Below, piece by piece: positions 44,230 to 54,570 of a stretch of DNA of 64,000 nucleotides. The notes beneath the pieces were generated by a model. It was not told the origin of the DNA, ran no database searches, and worked only from the letters and a program-made list of their open reading frames with translations. Position 1 is the stretch's first letter; the number at the start of each line of letters is the position of its first letter. The position numbers and the translations under genes were made by a program. Origin of the DNA: Muricoccus roseus (GTDB taxonomy: Bacteria; Pseudomonadota; Alphaproteobacteria; Acetobacterales; Acetobacteraceae); the NCBI RefSeq assembly GCF_900141905.1, contig NZ_FQZF01000006.1, positions 1 through 64,000 of the forward strand, read 5' to 3'.

Positions 44230-46476
44230 ATGCGCGCCGCCGGATTCTGGAGCAGCCTGATCGCCCTGATGGCGGCGCTGCTGCTGCCCTGGTATCTCCT
44301 GCAGGACGGGATCGCAGCCCTGCCGCTCGCCGGCTTCGCCTGGCTGTCGGACCCGGATTTCGCGCCGGCGGCCGGGCAGGTGGCCAGCCAGGGGCGGTGG
44401 TGGCTCTGGCCGGCGGTGCTGGCGCCTGGCCTCGGCCTGCTGGCCGCGCTGCTGCCGCTCCCGCGCCGCGCGCGCGCGGACGCCTTTCTCCTGGCCGGCG
44501 GGCTCGGCCTGATCCTGCTCCTGGCGCAGGGCTATGCCATCGGGGTGCAGGGCTGGACGGCGCCATGGCTCGAAGGCCTGTTCGGCCCGATGGAGGACCG
44601 CCAGTTCGGCATCGGCTGGGGCGGGGCGGTGGTTCCCTCGGCTCTCGCCGTGCTGTTCGCCGCCGGGCTGGCCGGCCGCGGAGCGTTTCGCGGCGATGCC
44701 TTCACCGCCGCCGTGGCGGTCATCACGGCCATCTCCATCGCCGTCTTCACGGCATTCCCCCTGCTGCTGCTTCTCGCCGACGCGTTCCGCGACGCGGCCG
44801 GAGCCATCGCGCCAGGGGCGGTGTTCGGCCGGCTGGCCGATGACCGGCTCTGGAGCCTTGGCTGCCTCGCCGGCGCGCCGCGCTGCGGCGTGGTGTGGAA
44901 CACGCTGCTGCTGGGTGTCCTGGTCGGGGCCGGGACCACGGCTCTCGGCCTTGCCTTCGCGCTGCTGGTCACGCGCGGGCGGCTGCGCCTCGCCCGCCCG
45001 CTGCGCTGGCTCACCGTGCTGCCCATCGTCACGCCGCCCTTCATCCTCGGCCTGGGCCTGATCCTCATCTTCGGCCGCTCGGGCCTCGTCTCGATCGCCG
45101 CCTCCTCCTGGTTCGGGATCGAGCTGGGCCGGTGGATCTACGGCCTGCCGGGCGTGCTCCTCGCCCAGCTCTTCGCCTTCACGCCCATCGCCTTCCTCGT
45201 GCTGATCGGGGTGGTGGAGGGGCTTTCGCCCACGCTGGAGGAGGCGTCCTCCACCCTGCGGGCCACGCCGGGGGCCACTTTTTCCACCGTCACCCTGCCG
45301 CTGCTGCGCCCGGGCATCGCCAATGCCTTCCTTCTCGGCTTCATCGAGAGCATGGCCGATTTCGGCAATCCGGTGGTTCTCGGCGGCCAGTTCGGCGTGC
45401 TGGCGACGGAGATCTTCTTCGCCGTGGTGGGTGCCCAGGCCGATGCGGGCCGGGCTGCGACCCTCTCCCTCGTCCTGCTCGTCATGGCGCTCGGCGTCTT
45501 CGGCCTCCAGCGCTGGCTGACGGCCCGGAAGTCCTATGTCTCCATCGGCGGCAAGGGCGATGGCGGGCTGGCGCCGCCACTGCCCGCGGGCGTGCGGCGG
45601 CTCTGCCTTGCCGTGGCGCTGCCCTGGGCCGCGCTCACCGTCATTCTCTACGTGCTGGCGATTTCCGGCGGTTTCGTGGAGGTCTGGGGCCGCGACTACA
45701 CGCCCACCTTCCGCCACATGGTGAAGGCCTTCGAGATCAGCGGCGGACAGCTCACCGGCCTGGCCTGGAACAGCGTGATCACCACCGTGACGCTGGCCGC
45801 CATATCGGCCCCTATCACGGCGGCGCTGGGGATCGCGGCGGCCTGGCTTTTCTCGCGCACGCGCTTCGCCGGGAAGGGGGTGCTGGAATTCGCGACCATG
45901 CTGTCCTTCGCCGTGCCCGGCACGGTGATCGGCGTGGCCTATCTCCGCGCCTTCAACCTGCCGCCGCTGGAACTCGCGGGAACGGGGGCCATCATCGTCG
46001 CGTGCTTCGTGTTCCGGAACCTTCCCGTCGGGCTCCGCTCCGGCATGGCGGCCATGGCGCAGATTGATCCTTCGCTGGACGAGGCGTCCCACACCCTCGG
46101 CGGCGGCGGGGGCGATGCCTTCCGGCGGGTCGTGCTGCCCCTGCTGCGGCCCGCCATCGTGGCGGGGCTCGTCTATGCCTTCGTGCGGGCGATGACGACG
46201 ATTTCCGCCGTGATCTTCCTCGTCACCGCCGATACGGAGCTGGCCACGGTCTTCATCGTGAACCGGGTGATCAACGGGGATTACGGGCTGGCGATCGCCG
46301 TCGCAGTGGTGCTGATCCTGCTGATGGTGCTGATGCTCGGTCTGGCGCAGCTGCTTGTCGGACGGCGGCGGATCGGCCGGCGGGCGGCCGTGCCGGGTTT
46401 GGCCGCGCCGGGTCTGGCCGCGCCGGGTCTGGCCACGCCGGGCCCGGGCGTGGCGAATGGGGGAGTGGTGGCATGA
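44230..46476 (+). CDS. ABC transporter permease with two fused permease domains, FbpB type
   Basis: 748 aa with about 14-16 hydrophobic segments in two homologous halves. Each half has a BPD-type EAA loop: EEASSTLRATPGATFSTVTLP near the middle and DEASHTLGGGGGDAFRRVVLP near the end. Such double permeases are typical of FbpB/AfuB importers. The N-terminal third contains an unusually long membrane section before the first permease core. The last 30 residues are a PGLAA repeat tail. Overlaps the ATPase gene by ATGA. Confidence 0.88.
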   Translation: MRAAGFWSSLIALMAALLLPWYLLQDGIAALPLAGFAWLSDPDFAPAAGQVASQGRWWLWPAVLAPGLGLLAALLPLPRRARADAFLLAGGLGLILLLAQGYAIGVQGWTAPWLEGLFGPMEDRQFGIGWGGAVVPSALAVLFAAGLAGRGAFRGDAFTAAVAVITAISIAVFTAFPLLLLLADAFRDAAGAIAPGAVFGRLADDRLWSLGCLAGAPRCGVVWNTLLLGVLVGAGTTALGLAFALLVTRGRLRLARPLRWLTVLPIVTPPFILGLGLILIFGRSGLVSIAASSWFGIELGRWIYGLPGVLLAQLFAFTPIAFLVLIGVVEGLSPTLEEASSTLRATPGATFSTVTLPLLRPGIANAFLLGFIESMADFGNPVVLGGQFGVLATEIFFAVVGAQADAGRAATLSLVLLVMALGVFGLQRWLTARKSYVSIGGKGDGGLAPPLPAGVRRLCLAVALPWAALTVILYVLAISGGFVEVWGRDYTPTFRHMVKAFEISGGQLTGLAWNSVITTVTLAAISAPITAALGIAAAWLFSRTRFAGKGVLEFATMLSFAVPGTVIGVAYLRAFNLPPLELAGTGAIIVACFVFRNLPVGLRSGMAAMAQIDPSLDEASHTLGGGGGDAFRRVVLPLLRPAIVAGLVYAFVRAMTTISAVIFLVTADTELATVFIVNRVINGDYGLAIAVAVVLILLMVLMLGLAQLLVGRRRIGRRAAVPGLAAPGLAAPGLATPGPGVANGGVVA
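46393..46437 (+). repeat. Three tandem 15-bp units at the 3' end of the permease gene
   Basis: CCGGGTYTGGCCRCG occurs three times in tandem, with a partial fourth copy, encoding PGLAA-PGLAA-PGLAT-PG. Exact in-frame repeats like this can vary in number by slippage. Confidence 0.8.
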
Positions 46477-47549
46477 GTCGCGCGGCCGCGGTGCGCTTCG
46501 AGCGCGTGTGGAAACGCTTCGGCACGGGCTCCGTGGCCGTGCGGGATGTCTCCTTCACCGTGCCGGCGGGAACGCTCTGCACCCTGCTCGGCCCCTCGGG
46601 CTGCGGGAAGACGACGACGCTGCGGATGATCGCGGGGCTGGACTATCCGAGCGAGGGGCGCGTGCTGATCGGCGGGCGGGATGTTTCCACCCTGCCCCCG
46701 GCCGAGCGCGACGTGTCCATGGTGTTCCAGTCCTACGCGCTCTTTCCGCACATGACCGTGCTCGAGAATGTCTGCTACGGGCTCACGGTCTCCCGCCGGC
46801 CGAAGCGCGAAGCCGAGGCGGCCGGACGCGCGGCGCTGGACAGCGTGGGGCTCGCGGGCTTCGAGGCGCGCCTGCCCTCCGAGCTCTCCGGCGGGCAGCA
46901 GCAGCGCGTGGCCGTCGCGCGGGCCCTGGTGCTCGAACCCTCGGTGCTGCTGTTCGACGAGCCGCTCTCGAATCTGGACGCCCGGCTGCGGCGGAAGATG
47001 CGCGAGGAAATCCGCGAGCTGCAGCAGCGGCTGGGCGTCACCGTGGTCTATGTCACCCATGACCAAGCCGAGGCCCTGGCGATCTCGGACAAGATCATCG
47101 TGATGAACCAGGCCGTGATCGCCCAGGAGGGGAGCCCGCGGGAGCTGTATGAGAGCCCCGCCAGCGCCTTCGTCGCCGGATTCGTGGGCGAGGCGAACCG
47201 TCTGCCCGCGACCCTCCGCCGGCTGGATGCGGCCGATGGCGAGGTTCAGGTCGGGGCGGCCCAGCTGCGGCTGCCCCACCGGGGACTACCCGACGGCCTG
47301 GCCGAGCTGGCCCTGCGACCAGAGGCGATCGCCGTCCTGCCGGCCGGGGATGCCTCCGCCATGCTAAGCGGAACCGTCGCCAAGGCGGCCTATCTGGGTG
47401 GGGTGGTCGAATACACCGTGTCCACCCCGGTGGGGGAGGTGTTCGTCGTCTCGCCGGCCGCCGGCCGCCCCTGGGCGCCGGGGGAGACGGTCGGGCTCCG
47501 GTTCGGCGCCCATGGCGCCGCGCTGCTCCGGGGGCCGGCCTTGGCCTGA
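46473..47549 (+). CDS. ABC transporter ATP-binding protein, FbpC type
   Basis: 358 aa. Walker A GPSGCGKTTTLRMIAGL, signature [15 protein letters not shown], Walker B LLFDEPLSNLDA, switch His in VTHDQAEAL. A C-terminal TOBE domain follows (LALRPEAIAVLPAG, AYLGGVVEYTV). Energises the preceding double permease. Last gene of the operon. Confidence 0.92.
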   Translation: MSRAAAVRFERVWKRFGTGSVAVRDVSFTVPAGTLCTLLGPSGCGKTTTLRMIAGLDYPSEGRVLIGGRDVSTLPPAERDVSMVFQSYALFPHMTVLENVCYGLTVSRRPKREAEAAGRAALDSVGLAGFEARLPSELSGGQQQRVAVARALVLEPSVLLFDEPLSNLDARLRRKMREEIRELQQRLGVTVVYVTHDQAEALAISDKIIVMNQAVIAQEGSPRELYESPASAFVAGFVGEANRLPATLRRLDAADGEVQVGAAQLRLPHRGLPDGLAELALRPEAIAVLPAGDASAMLSGTVAKAAYLGGVVEYTVSTPVGEVFVVSPAAGRPWAPGETVGLRFGAHGAALLRGPALA

Positions 47550-47621
47550 AAGCCGCTCCGGGGTCAACCGCAGGCCCCCTCGCGCATTACTCCGCCAAGC
47601 AGAATGGAAGCGGAGAGACGC

Positions 47622-49580
47622 ATGGCGGGCCGTCGGATACCGCGTTGGGCGATCTGGACCGGGTTGCCCCTGGCGGCCCTCGTCCTCCTGATCGCCTTCT
47701 GGTCCTGGGACTGGTTCATCCCGCTGGCCGAAAGCCGGGCCTCCGCGGCCCTCGGGCGCAAGGTGACGATCGAGCACCTCCATGTCCGGCTGGGCCGGGT
47801 GACGGAGGTTTCCGCCGATGGCGTGCGGATCGCCAACCCCGAAGGTTTCGCGGAGCACCCGCCCTTCGCGCGGGCCGAGCGCCTTTCCGCCCAGATCGAC
47901 GTCATGGCCTACTGGAACGACCGGGCGGTGGTGATCCCGGCCATCGAGGTCACGCGGCCGGTGGTCGAGGCCGTGGCCCTGCCCGACGGCCGCACGAACT
48001 ATGCCTTCGAATTCGGCCAGCCTGCGGGCGAGGGGGCGGAACCGGCCCCGCGCGGCGCGGCGCCGAAGATCGGCCTCCTGCGCATCGTGGAGGGCCAAGC
48101 GCATGTGGTCGATCCCCGGCTCAGGGCCGATTTCAACCTGGCCGTCGCGACGCGTGACGAGGACACCGCCGAGCCCCGCATCGCCGCCGAGGCGCGCGGC
48201 ACCTATGCCGGCCAGCCCATAACGGGCACGGCCCTGGGCGGCGCCATCCTGGCCTTGCAGGATACGGGCAAGCCCTGGCCCATCGAGATCCAGCTCGCCA
48301 ACGGCCCCACCCGGGTCAGCCTCAGGGGCACGCTGCAGAACCCGCTGGAGCTGCAGGGCGCGGATGTGCGGCTGGAACTGCGCGGGCCGGATATGGGGCT
48401 GCTCCAGCCGCTCACCGGCGTCCCCATTCCCAAGACCCCGAACTACGAGATCGCCGGTCAGCTGGACTATGTGAACGGCCGGGTCCGGTTCCGCGACTTC
48501 AACGGCCGCCTGGGGCGGAGTGATCTGTCCGGCACCATCGCGGTGACCACGGGCGGGCAGAAGCCGGAAGTGGAGGCGGAGCTCCGCTCCCGCCGGGTGG
48601 ATCTGGCGGATCTCGGCGGCTTCATCGGCGAGGAGCCCGGCCGCACCTCCACCCCCGGGCAGAGCCCGCAGCAGCGGCGGGAGCAGGCGCGCAACGAATC
48701 CCGCGGCCGCGTCCTGCCGGACGACCCGATCAACTTCCCCAAGCTGGAGGCCGCCAATGTCAGCCTGAACTACCGGGCCGACAGCATCGTCGGGCGCAAC
48801 ATTCCCTTCGACAACATGCGCGCCGTGATGGAGGTGAAGGACGGGGCCGTCACCCTCCGCCCGCTGACCCTGGGCGTCGGCACCGGCCGGATCGAGGGCA
48901 CCATCGCGCTGACGCCGCGGGACGGGGAGCGCCTGCATGCACGCGCCGACGTGCAGTTCCAGCGCCTCGATCTGTCCCGGCTGATGCAGGCCACCAACAC
49001 CTTCGAGGGGGCGGGGCGGATCAACGGGCGCGCGCGGATCGAGGGCACCGGCCGCTCCTTCGCCGACATCCTTGGCAGCGGCAATGGCGAGGTGACGCTC
49101 GGCATGTCGGGCGGCAACCTTTCCGCCCTGCTGGTCGATCTCTCCGGGCTTCGGCTGGGCAATGCCATCCTCTCGGCCCTCGGCGTGCCGGGGCGGACGG
49201 TGGTGCAGTGCTTCGTCGCCAATGTCGGGCTGCAACGCGGCGTCGCGGGGCTCCGCACCGTTCTCCTCGACACGGAGGACGTGATCATCAATGCCACGGG
49301 TGCCGTGAACATCGCGCGCGAGCAGCTGGACGTGCGCCTTCGCAGCGAATCCAAGAGCTTCACCATCGGCGCGCTGCCGACCTCCATCCTGATCGATGGG
49401 AGCTTCCGCAACCCCGATGTGGGGCCGGAGATGGGCGAGCTCGCGGCGCGCGGCGGGATCATCGGCGGGCTGGCCGCGCTGGTGGCGCCTGTCGCGGGCC
49501 TGCTGCCCACCATCCAGTTCGGCACCGGTGAGGACAACCGCTGCGAGGGCCTCGTCCGCCGCGGCCAGTCGCGGCGCTAG
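47622..49580 (+). CDS. AsmA family protein
   Basis: About 652 aa. One N-terminal membrane helix (IWTGLPLAALVLLIAFWSWDWF) anchors a long periplasmic beta-rich domain. The start of the mature part (LAESRASAALGRKVTIEHLHVRLGR) and the C-terminal block (GSGNGEVTLGMSGGNLSALLVDLSGLRLGNAIL) are AsmA hallmarks. AsmA-like proteins are thought to move phospholipids between membranes. I chose the ATG at 47622 with GGAG 6 bases upstream over the one at 47604. Its stop overlaps the convergent mccA stop at CTAG. Confidence 0.87.
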   Translation: MAGRRIPRWAIWTGLPLAALVLLIAFWSWDWFIPLAESRASAALGRKVTIEHLHVRLGRVTEVSADGVRIANPEGFAEHPPFARAERLSAQIDVMAYWNDRAVVIPAIEVTRPVVEAVALPDGRTNYAFEFGQPAGEGAEPAPRGAAPKIGLLRIVEGQAHVVDPRLRADFNLAVATRDEDTAEPRIAAEARGTYAGQPITGTALGGAILALQDTGKPWPIEIQLANGPTRVSLRGTLQNPLELQGADVRLELRGPDMGLLQPLTGVPIPKTPNYEIAGQLDYVNGRVRFRDFNGRLGRSDLSGTIAVTTGGQKPEVEAELRSRRVDLADLGGFIGEEPGRTSTPGQSPQQRREQARNESRGRVLPDDPINFPKLEAANVSLNYRADSIVGRNIPFDNMRAVMEVKDGAVTLRPLTLGVGTGRIEGTIALTPRDGERLHARADVQFQRLDLSRLMQATNTFEGAGRINGRARIEGTGRSFADILGSGNGEVTLGMSGGNLSALLVDLSGLRLGNAILSALGVPGRTVVQCFVANVGLQRGVAGLRTVLLDTEDVIINATGAVNIAREQLDVRLRSESKSFTIGALPTSILIDGSFRNPDVGPEMGELAARGGIIGGLAALVAPVAGLLPTIQFGTGEDNRCEGLVRRGQSRR

Positions 49581-51562
49581 GAACCCTCCATCGAGACCAG
49601 CTCCGCCCCATCCTCGACGAGGTCGCCCGGGGAGCAGCGGACGGCGCCGACGACGCCCTCCGCCGGAGCCGTGATGCGCATCTGAACCTTCATCGCCTCC
49701 ATGACGAGCAGGACGGCGCCGCGCGTGACGAGTTGGCCGGAGGCGACCAGCACCTCCAGCACCTTGCCGGGCATGGGCGCGAGGATACGGCCCGAGGCCG
49801 GACCTTCCGTGCCGGCGGGGGCCAGAGGATCGACCAAGCGCAAAGCATGGGCGGCGCCGTCGAGGAGGACGGTCAGCCGGTCATCCCGCCGCAGCACACG
49901 GGCTGGGAGGCTGCGGCCGTCGATCCCCAGTGCGAACCGGCCGTCCGGCAGGGGCAGGGCGAAGACCTCAGAGGGCCCGTTCGGCAGGTCCAGCCGGAAG
50001 CCATCGGGGCGGAGATGGGCGCGGAGGCGGTGGGTGGCCTCCCCGTCCTGAAGGGTGAAGTCCTGGTAGCCACCCCCGTTCAGGCGCCATGCCAGTGCCG
50101 TGCCCCAGGGGGAGTGAGGGTCGGAGGGGTCGGCGGCGGGCCGGGCTGCCTCCTCGGCCAGCAGGGCGGCGATGGCGGCGGCCAGCGCCTCGCCGGGCGC
50201 CGGGGCGGGCGGGGCGAGCAGGCTTTCGGCATGCCGGCCGATGAAGCCCGTATCCAGAGCCCCCGCACGGAAATCCGGCTGGGCGAGGATGGCGCGGAGC
50301 AGGGGCAGGTTGGTGGCGGGCCCCGCGATCTCGGTCGCGGCGAGGGCGCGGGCGAGGCGGGCCAGGGCCGCCCCCCGGTCCGGCCCCTCGGCGATGATCT
50401 TGGCGATCATCGGATCGTAATGGATGGTGACCGCGTCGCCCTCGCGGATGCCCGTGTCGATTCGGATGCCGTCCGCCCCAGCGGGAAACCGCAAGTGCTC
50501 AATGCGCCCGGTGGAGGGGGCGAAATCGCGGCTGGGGTCCTCGGCGTAGAGGCGGACCTCGATGGCGTGGCCGCCGATGCCGAGCTGGTCCTGGCGCAGC
50601 GGCAGCTTCTGGCCGGCGGCCACCCGGAGCTGCCATTCCACCAAGTCCTGCCCGGTGATGGCCTCCGTCACCGGATGCTCCACCTGCAGCCGGGTGTTCA
50701 TCTCCATGAAGGCGAAGCTGTCGCCCTCGGCAATGAACTCCACCGTGCCGGCGCCGACATAGCCGATGGCGCGCGCCGCATCGCAGGCCGCGCGGCCCAT
50801 GGCCTCCCGCCGGGCGGGGTCCATGCCCGGGGCGGGCGCTTCCTCCACCACCTTCTGGTGCCGGCGCTGGATGGAGCAGTCGCGCTCGAAGAGGTGGACG
50901 GTGTTGCCCTGGGTGTCCGCGAAGACCTGGATCTCAATATGGCGGGGGCGGGTGAGATAGCGCTCCAGCAGAACATCGTCGTCACCGAAGGCAGAGCGCG
51001 CCTCGCCTTTGGCAAGCGCCAGCGCCTCCTCCAGCCCGGCGGCATTCTCCACCACCTTCATGCCCTTCCCGCCGCCACCGGCGCTGGCCTTGATGAGCAG
51101 CGGGTAGCCGATGCGGTCCGCCTCCCTCCGCAGGGTGGCGGCGGACTGGTCCTGGCCGTGATAGCCGGGCACCAGCGGCACGCCCGCCCTCTCCATCAAC
51201 GCCTTGGCGGCGGACTTGGAGCCCATGGCGCGGATGGCGGCGGGCGGTGGCCCGATGAAGGTGAGGTCGGCGGCCGCGCAGGCCTCCGCGAATTCGGCAT
51301 TCTCCGAGAGGAAGCCGTAGCCGGGATGGATGGCCTCGGCGCCCGAGGCGCGCGCCGCCTCGATGATGGCCTCGATCCGCAGATAGCTCTCGCGCGCCGG
51401 CGCCGGGCCAAGGCGGCGCGCCTCATCGGCCATCGCCACATGCAGGGCGCCGGCATCGGCATCCGAATACACGGCCACCGTGCGAATGCCGAGGCGGCGG
51501 GCGGTGCGGATGACACGGCAGGCGATCTCGCCGCGATTGGCGATGAGAATGGTCCCGAACAT
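49577..51562 (-). CDS. mccA: Methylcrotonyl-CoA carboxylase, biotin-carrying subunit
   Basis: About 661 aa. An N-terminal biotin carboxylase (ILIANRGEIACRVIRTARRLG, ASAGGGGKGMKVV, MEMNTRLQVEHPVTE) is followed by a linker and a C-terminal biotinyl domain with the attachment lysine in VMEAMKVQM. It carboxylates 3-methylcrotonyl-CoA in leucine breakdown together with the upstream carboxyltransferase. The GTG at 51571, overlapping the mccB stop, is an alternative start. Acetyl- or propionyl-CoA would be alternative substrates, but the ivd-mccB context favours methylcrotonyl-CoA. Confidence 0.9.
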   Translation of the reverse strand: MFGTILIANRGEIACRVIRTARRLGIRTVAVYSDADAGALHVAMADEARRLGPAPARESYLRIEAIIEAARASGAEAIHPGYGFLSENAEFAEACAAADLTFIGPPPAAIRAMGSKSAAKALMERAGVPLVPGYHGQDQSAATLRREADRIGYPLLIKASAGGGGKGMKVVENAAGLEEALALAKGEARSAFGDDDVLLERYLTRPRHIEIQVFADTQGNTVHLFERDCSIQRRHQKVVEEAPAPGMDPARREAMGRAACDAARAIGYVGAGTVEFIAEGDSFAFMEMNTRLQVEHPVTEAITGQDLVEWQLRVAAGQKLPLRQDQLGIGGHAIEVRLYAEDPSRDFAPSTGRIEHLRFPAGADGIRIDTGIREGDAVTIHYDPMIAKIIAEGPDRGAALARLARALAATEIAGPATNLPLLRAILAQPDFRAGALDTGFIGRHAESLLAPPAPAPGEALAAAIAALLAEEAARPAADPSDPHSPWGTALAWRLNGGGYQDFTLQDGEATHRLRAHLRPDGFRLDLPNGPSEVFALPLPDGRFALGIDGRSLPARVLRRDDRLTVLLDGAAHALRLVDPLAPAGTEGPASGRILAPMPGKVLEVLVASGQLVTRGAVLLVMEAMKVQMRITAPAEGVVGAVRCSPGDLVEDGAELVSMEGS

Positions 51563-51567
51563 AGCCG

Positions 51568-53189
<1,622 letters not shown>

Positions 53190-53190
<1 letters not shown>

Positions 53191-54359
53191 CAGGCGGTCT
53201 CGGCGAAGAGTTCGCGGCCGATCAGCATGCGGCGGATCTCGCTCGTGCCGGCACCGATCTCATACAGCTTCGCATCGCGCAGGAGGCGGCCCGTCGGGTA
53301 GTCGTTGATATAGCCGTTGCCGCCCAGGCATTGGATCGCTTCCAGCGCCATCCAGGTGGCCTTCTCCGCCGCGTAGAGAATGGCGCCCGCCGCGTCCTTG
53401 CGCGTGGTCTGCCCGCGGTCGCAGGCCTTGGCGACCGCATAGACATAGGCCTTCGCGGCGTTCATCACGGTGTACATGTCCGCGATCTTGCCCTGCATGA
53501 GCTGGAACTCGCCGATCGACTTTCCGAACTGCTTGCGGTCATGGACATAGGGCAGCACCACATCCATGCAGGCCTGCATGATGCCCGTGGGCCCGGCGGC
53601 CAGCACGGCGCGCTCGTAATCCAGCCCGCTCATCAGCACGTTCACGCCGCGCCCCTCGGCGCCGAGCACATTCTCCGCCGGCACCTCGCAATCCTGGAAG
53701 ATCAGCTCGCAGGTGTTCGAGCCGCGCATGCCCAGCTTGTCCAGCTTCTGCGCGGTGGAGAGGCCCTTGAAGCCCTTCTCGACCAGGAAGGCGGTGATGC
53801 CGCGCGGGCCAGCCTCCGGATCGGTCTTCGCATAGACCACGAGCACATCGGCATCCGGCCCGTTGGTGATCCACATCTTGTTGCCGTTGAGGACGTAGCG
53901 GTCGCCCTTCCGCTCCGCGCGTGTCCGCATCCCCACCACGTCGGACCCCGCGCCCGGCTCGCTCATCGCCAGCGCGCCCACATGCTCGCCGGAGATCAGC
54001 CGGGGCAGGTAGCGGCGCTTCTGCTCCTCATTGCCGTTGCGGGAGATCTGGTTCACGCAGAGGTTGGAATGCGCGCCATAGGAGAGGGCGACGCTGGCCG
54101 AGGCGCGGCTCAGCTCCTCCATCGCCACGCAATGCTCCAGATAGCCCATCGCGGCGCCGCCATATTCCTCGGGCGCGGTGATGCCGAGCAGGCCGAGTTC
54201 CCCGAACTTCCGCCACAGATCCGTCGGGAACTCGTTGCTGCGGTCGATCTCGGCCGCGCGCGGGGCGATCTCGTCGGCGGCGAAGGCGGCCACCTGCTCG
54301 CGCAGCGCATCGGCGGTCTCGCCGAGGTCGAAATCGAGTCCACGAAAGCTGTTGCTCAT
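53190..54359 (-). CDS. ivd: Isovaleryl-CoA dehydrogenase
   Basis: 389 aa flavoprotein of the acyl-CoA dehydrogenase family, converting isovaleryl-CoA to 3-methylcrotonyl-CoA. [49 protein letters not shown] and IWRGTSEIRR-like [16 protein letters not shown] are seen. The [17 protein letters not shown] helix carries the Glu used as catalytic base in IVD, unlike other acyl-CoA dehydrogenases. First gene of ivd-mccB-mccA. A GAGGGA ribosome binding site precedes the ATG. The hydratase and HMG-CoA lyase of the pathway are not in the window. Confidence 0.92.
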
Positions 54360-54570
54360 GCGGTGCCGTTCCCTCGCCCTGCTCGACCGGCAGGCTTTCG
54401 GCGAACGGTATGGGGGCGGGATGCGCTTCGCAAGCGGCAGGGCAAAACCACCGGACCGCGCCCGTCCCGCCGGCCTCGGAAGAAGGAACGCCGCCAGAAG
54501 CCGTCTCGGCCGGAAGGGGCTTCCGTGAGCGTCGGCGGAGGGGGCCCGTCCTCCTCCCCGGGCGGAATCC

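Noticed and set aside
43966-46092. Open frame of about 700 codons on the minus strand opposite the permease gene
   Set aside because: Its product is an extreme Arg/Gly/His-rich sequence with no domain, as expected opposite a membrane protein of this base composition.
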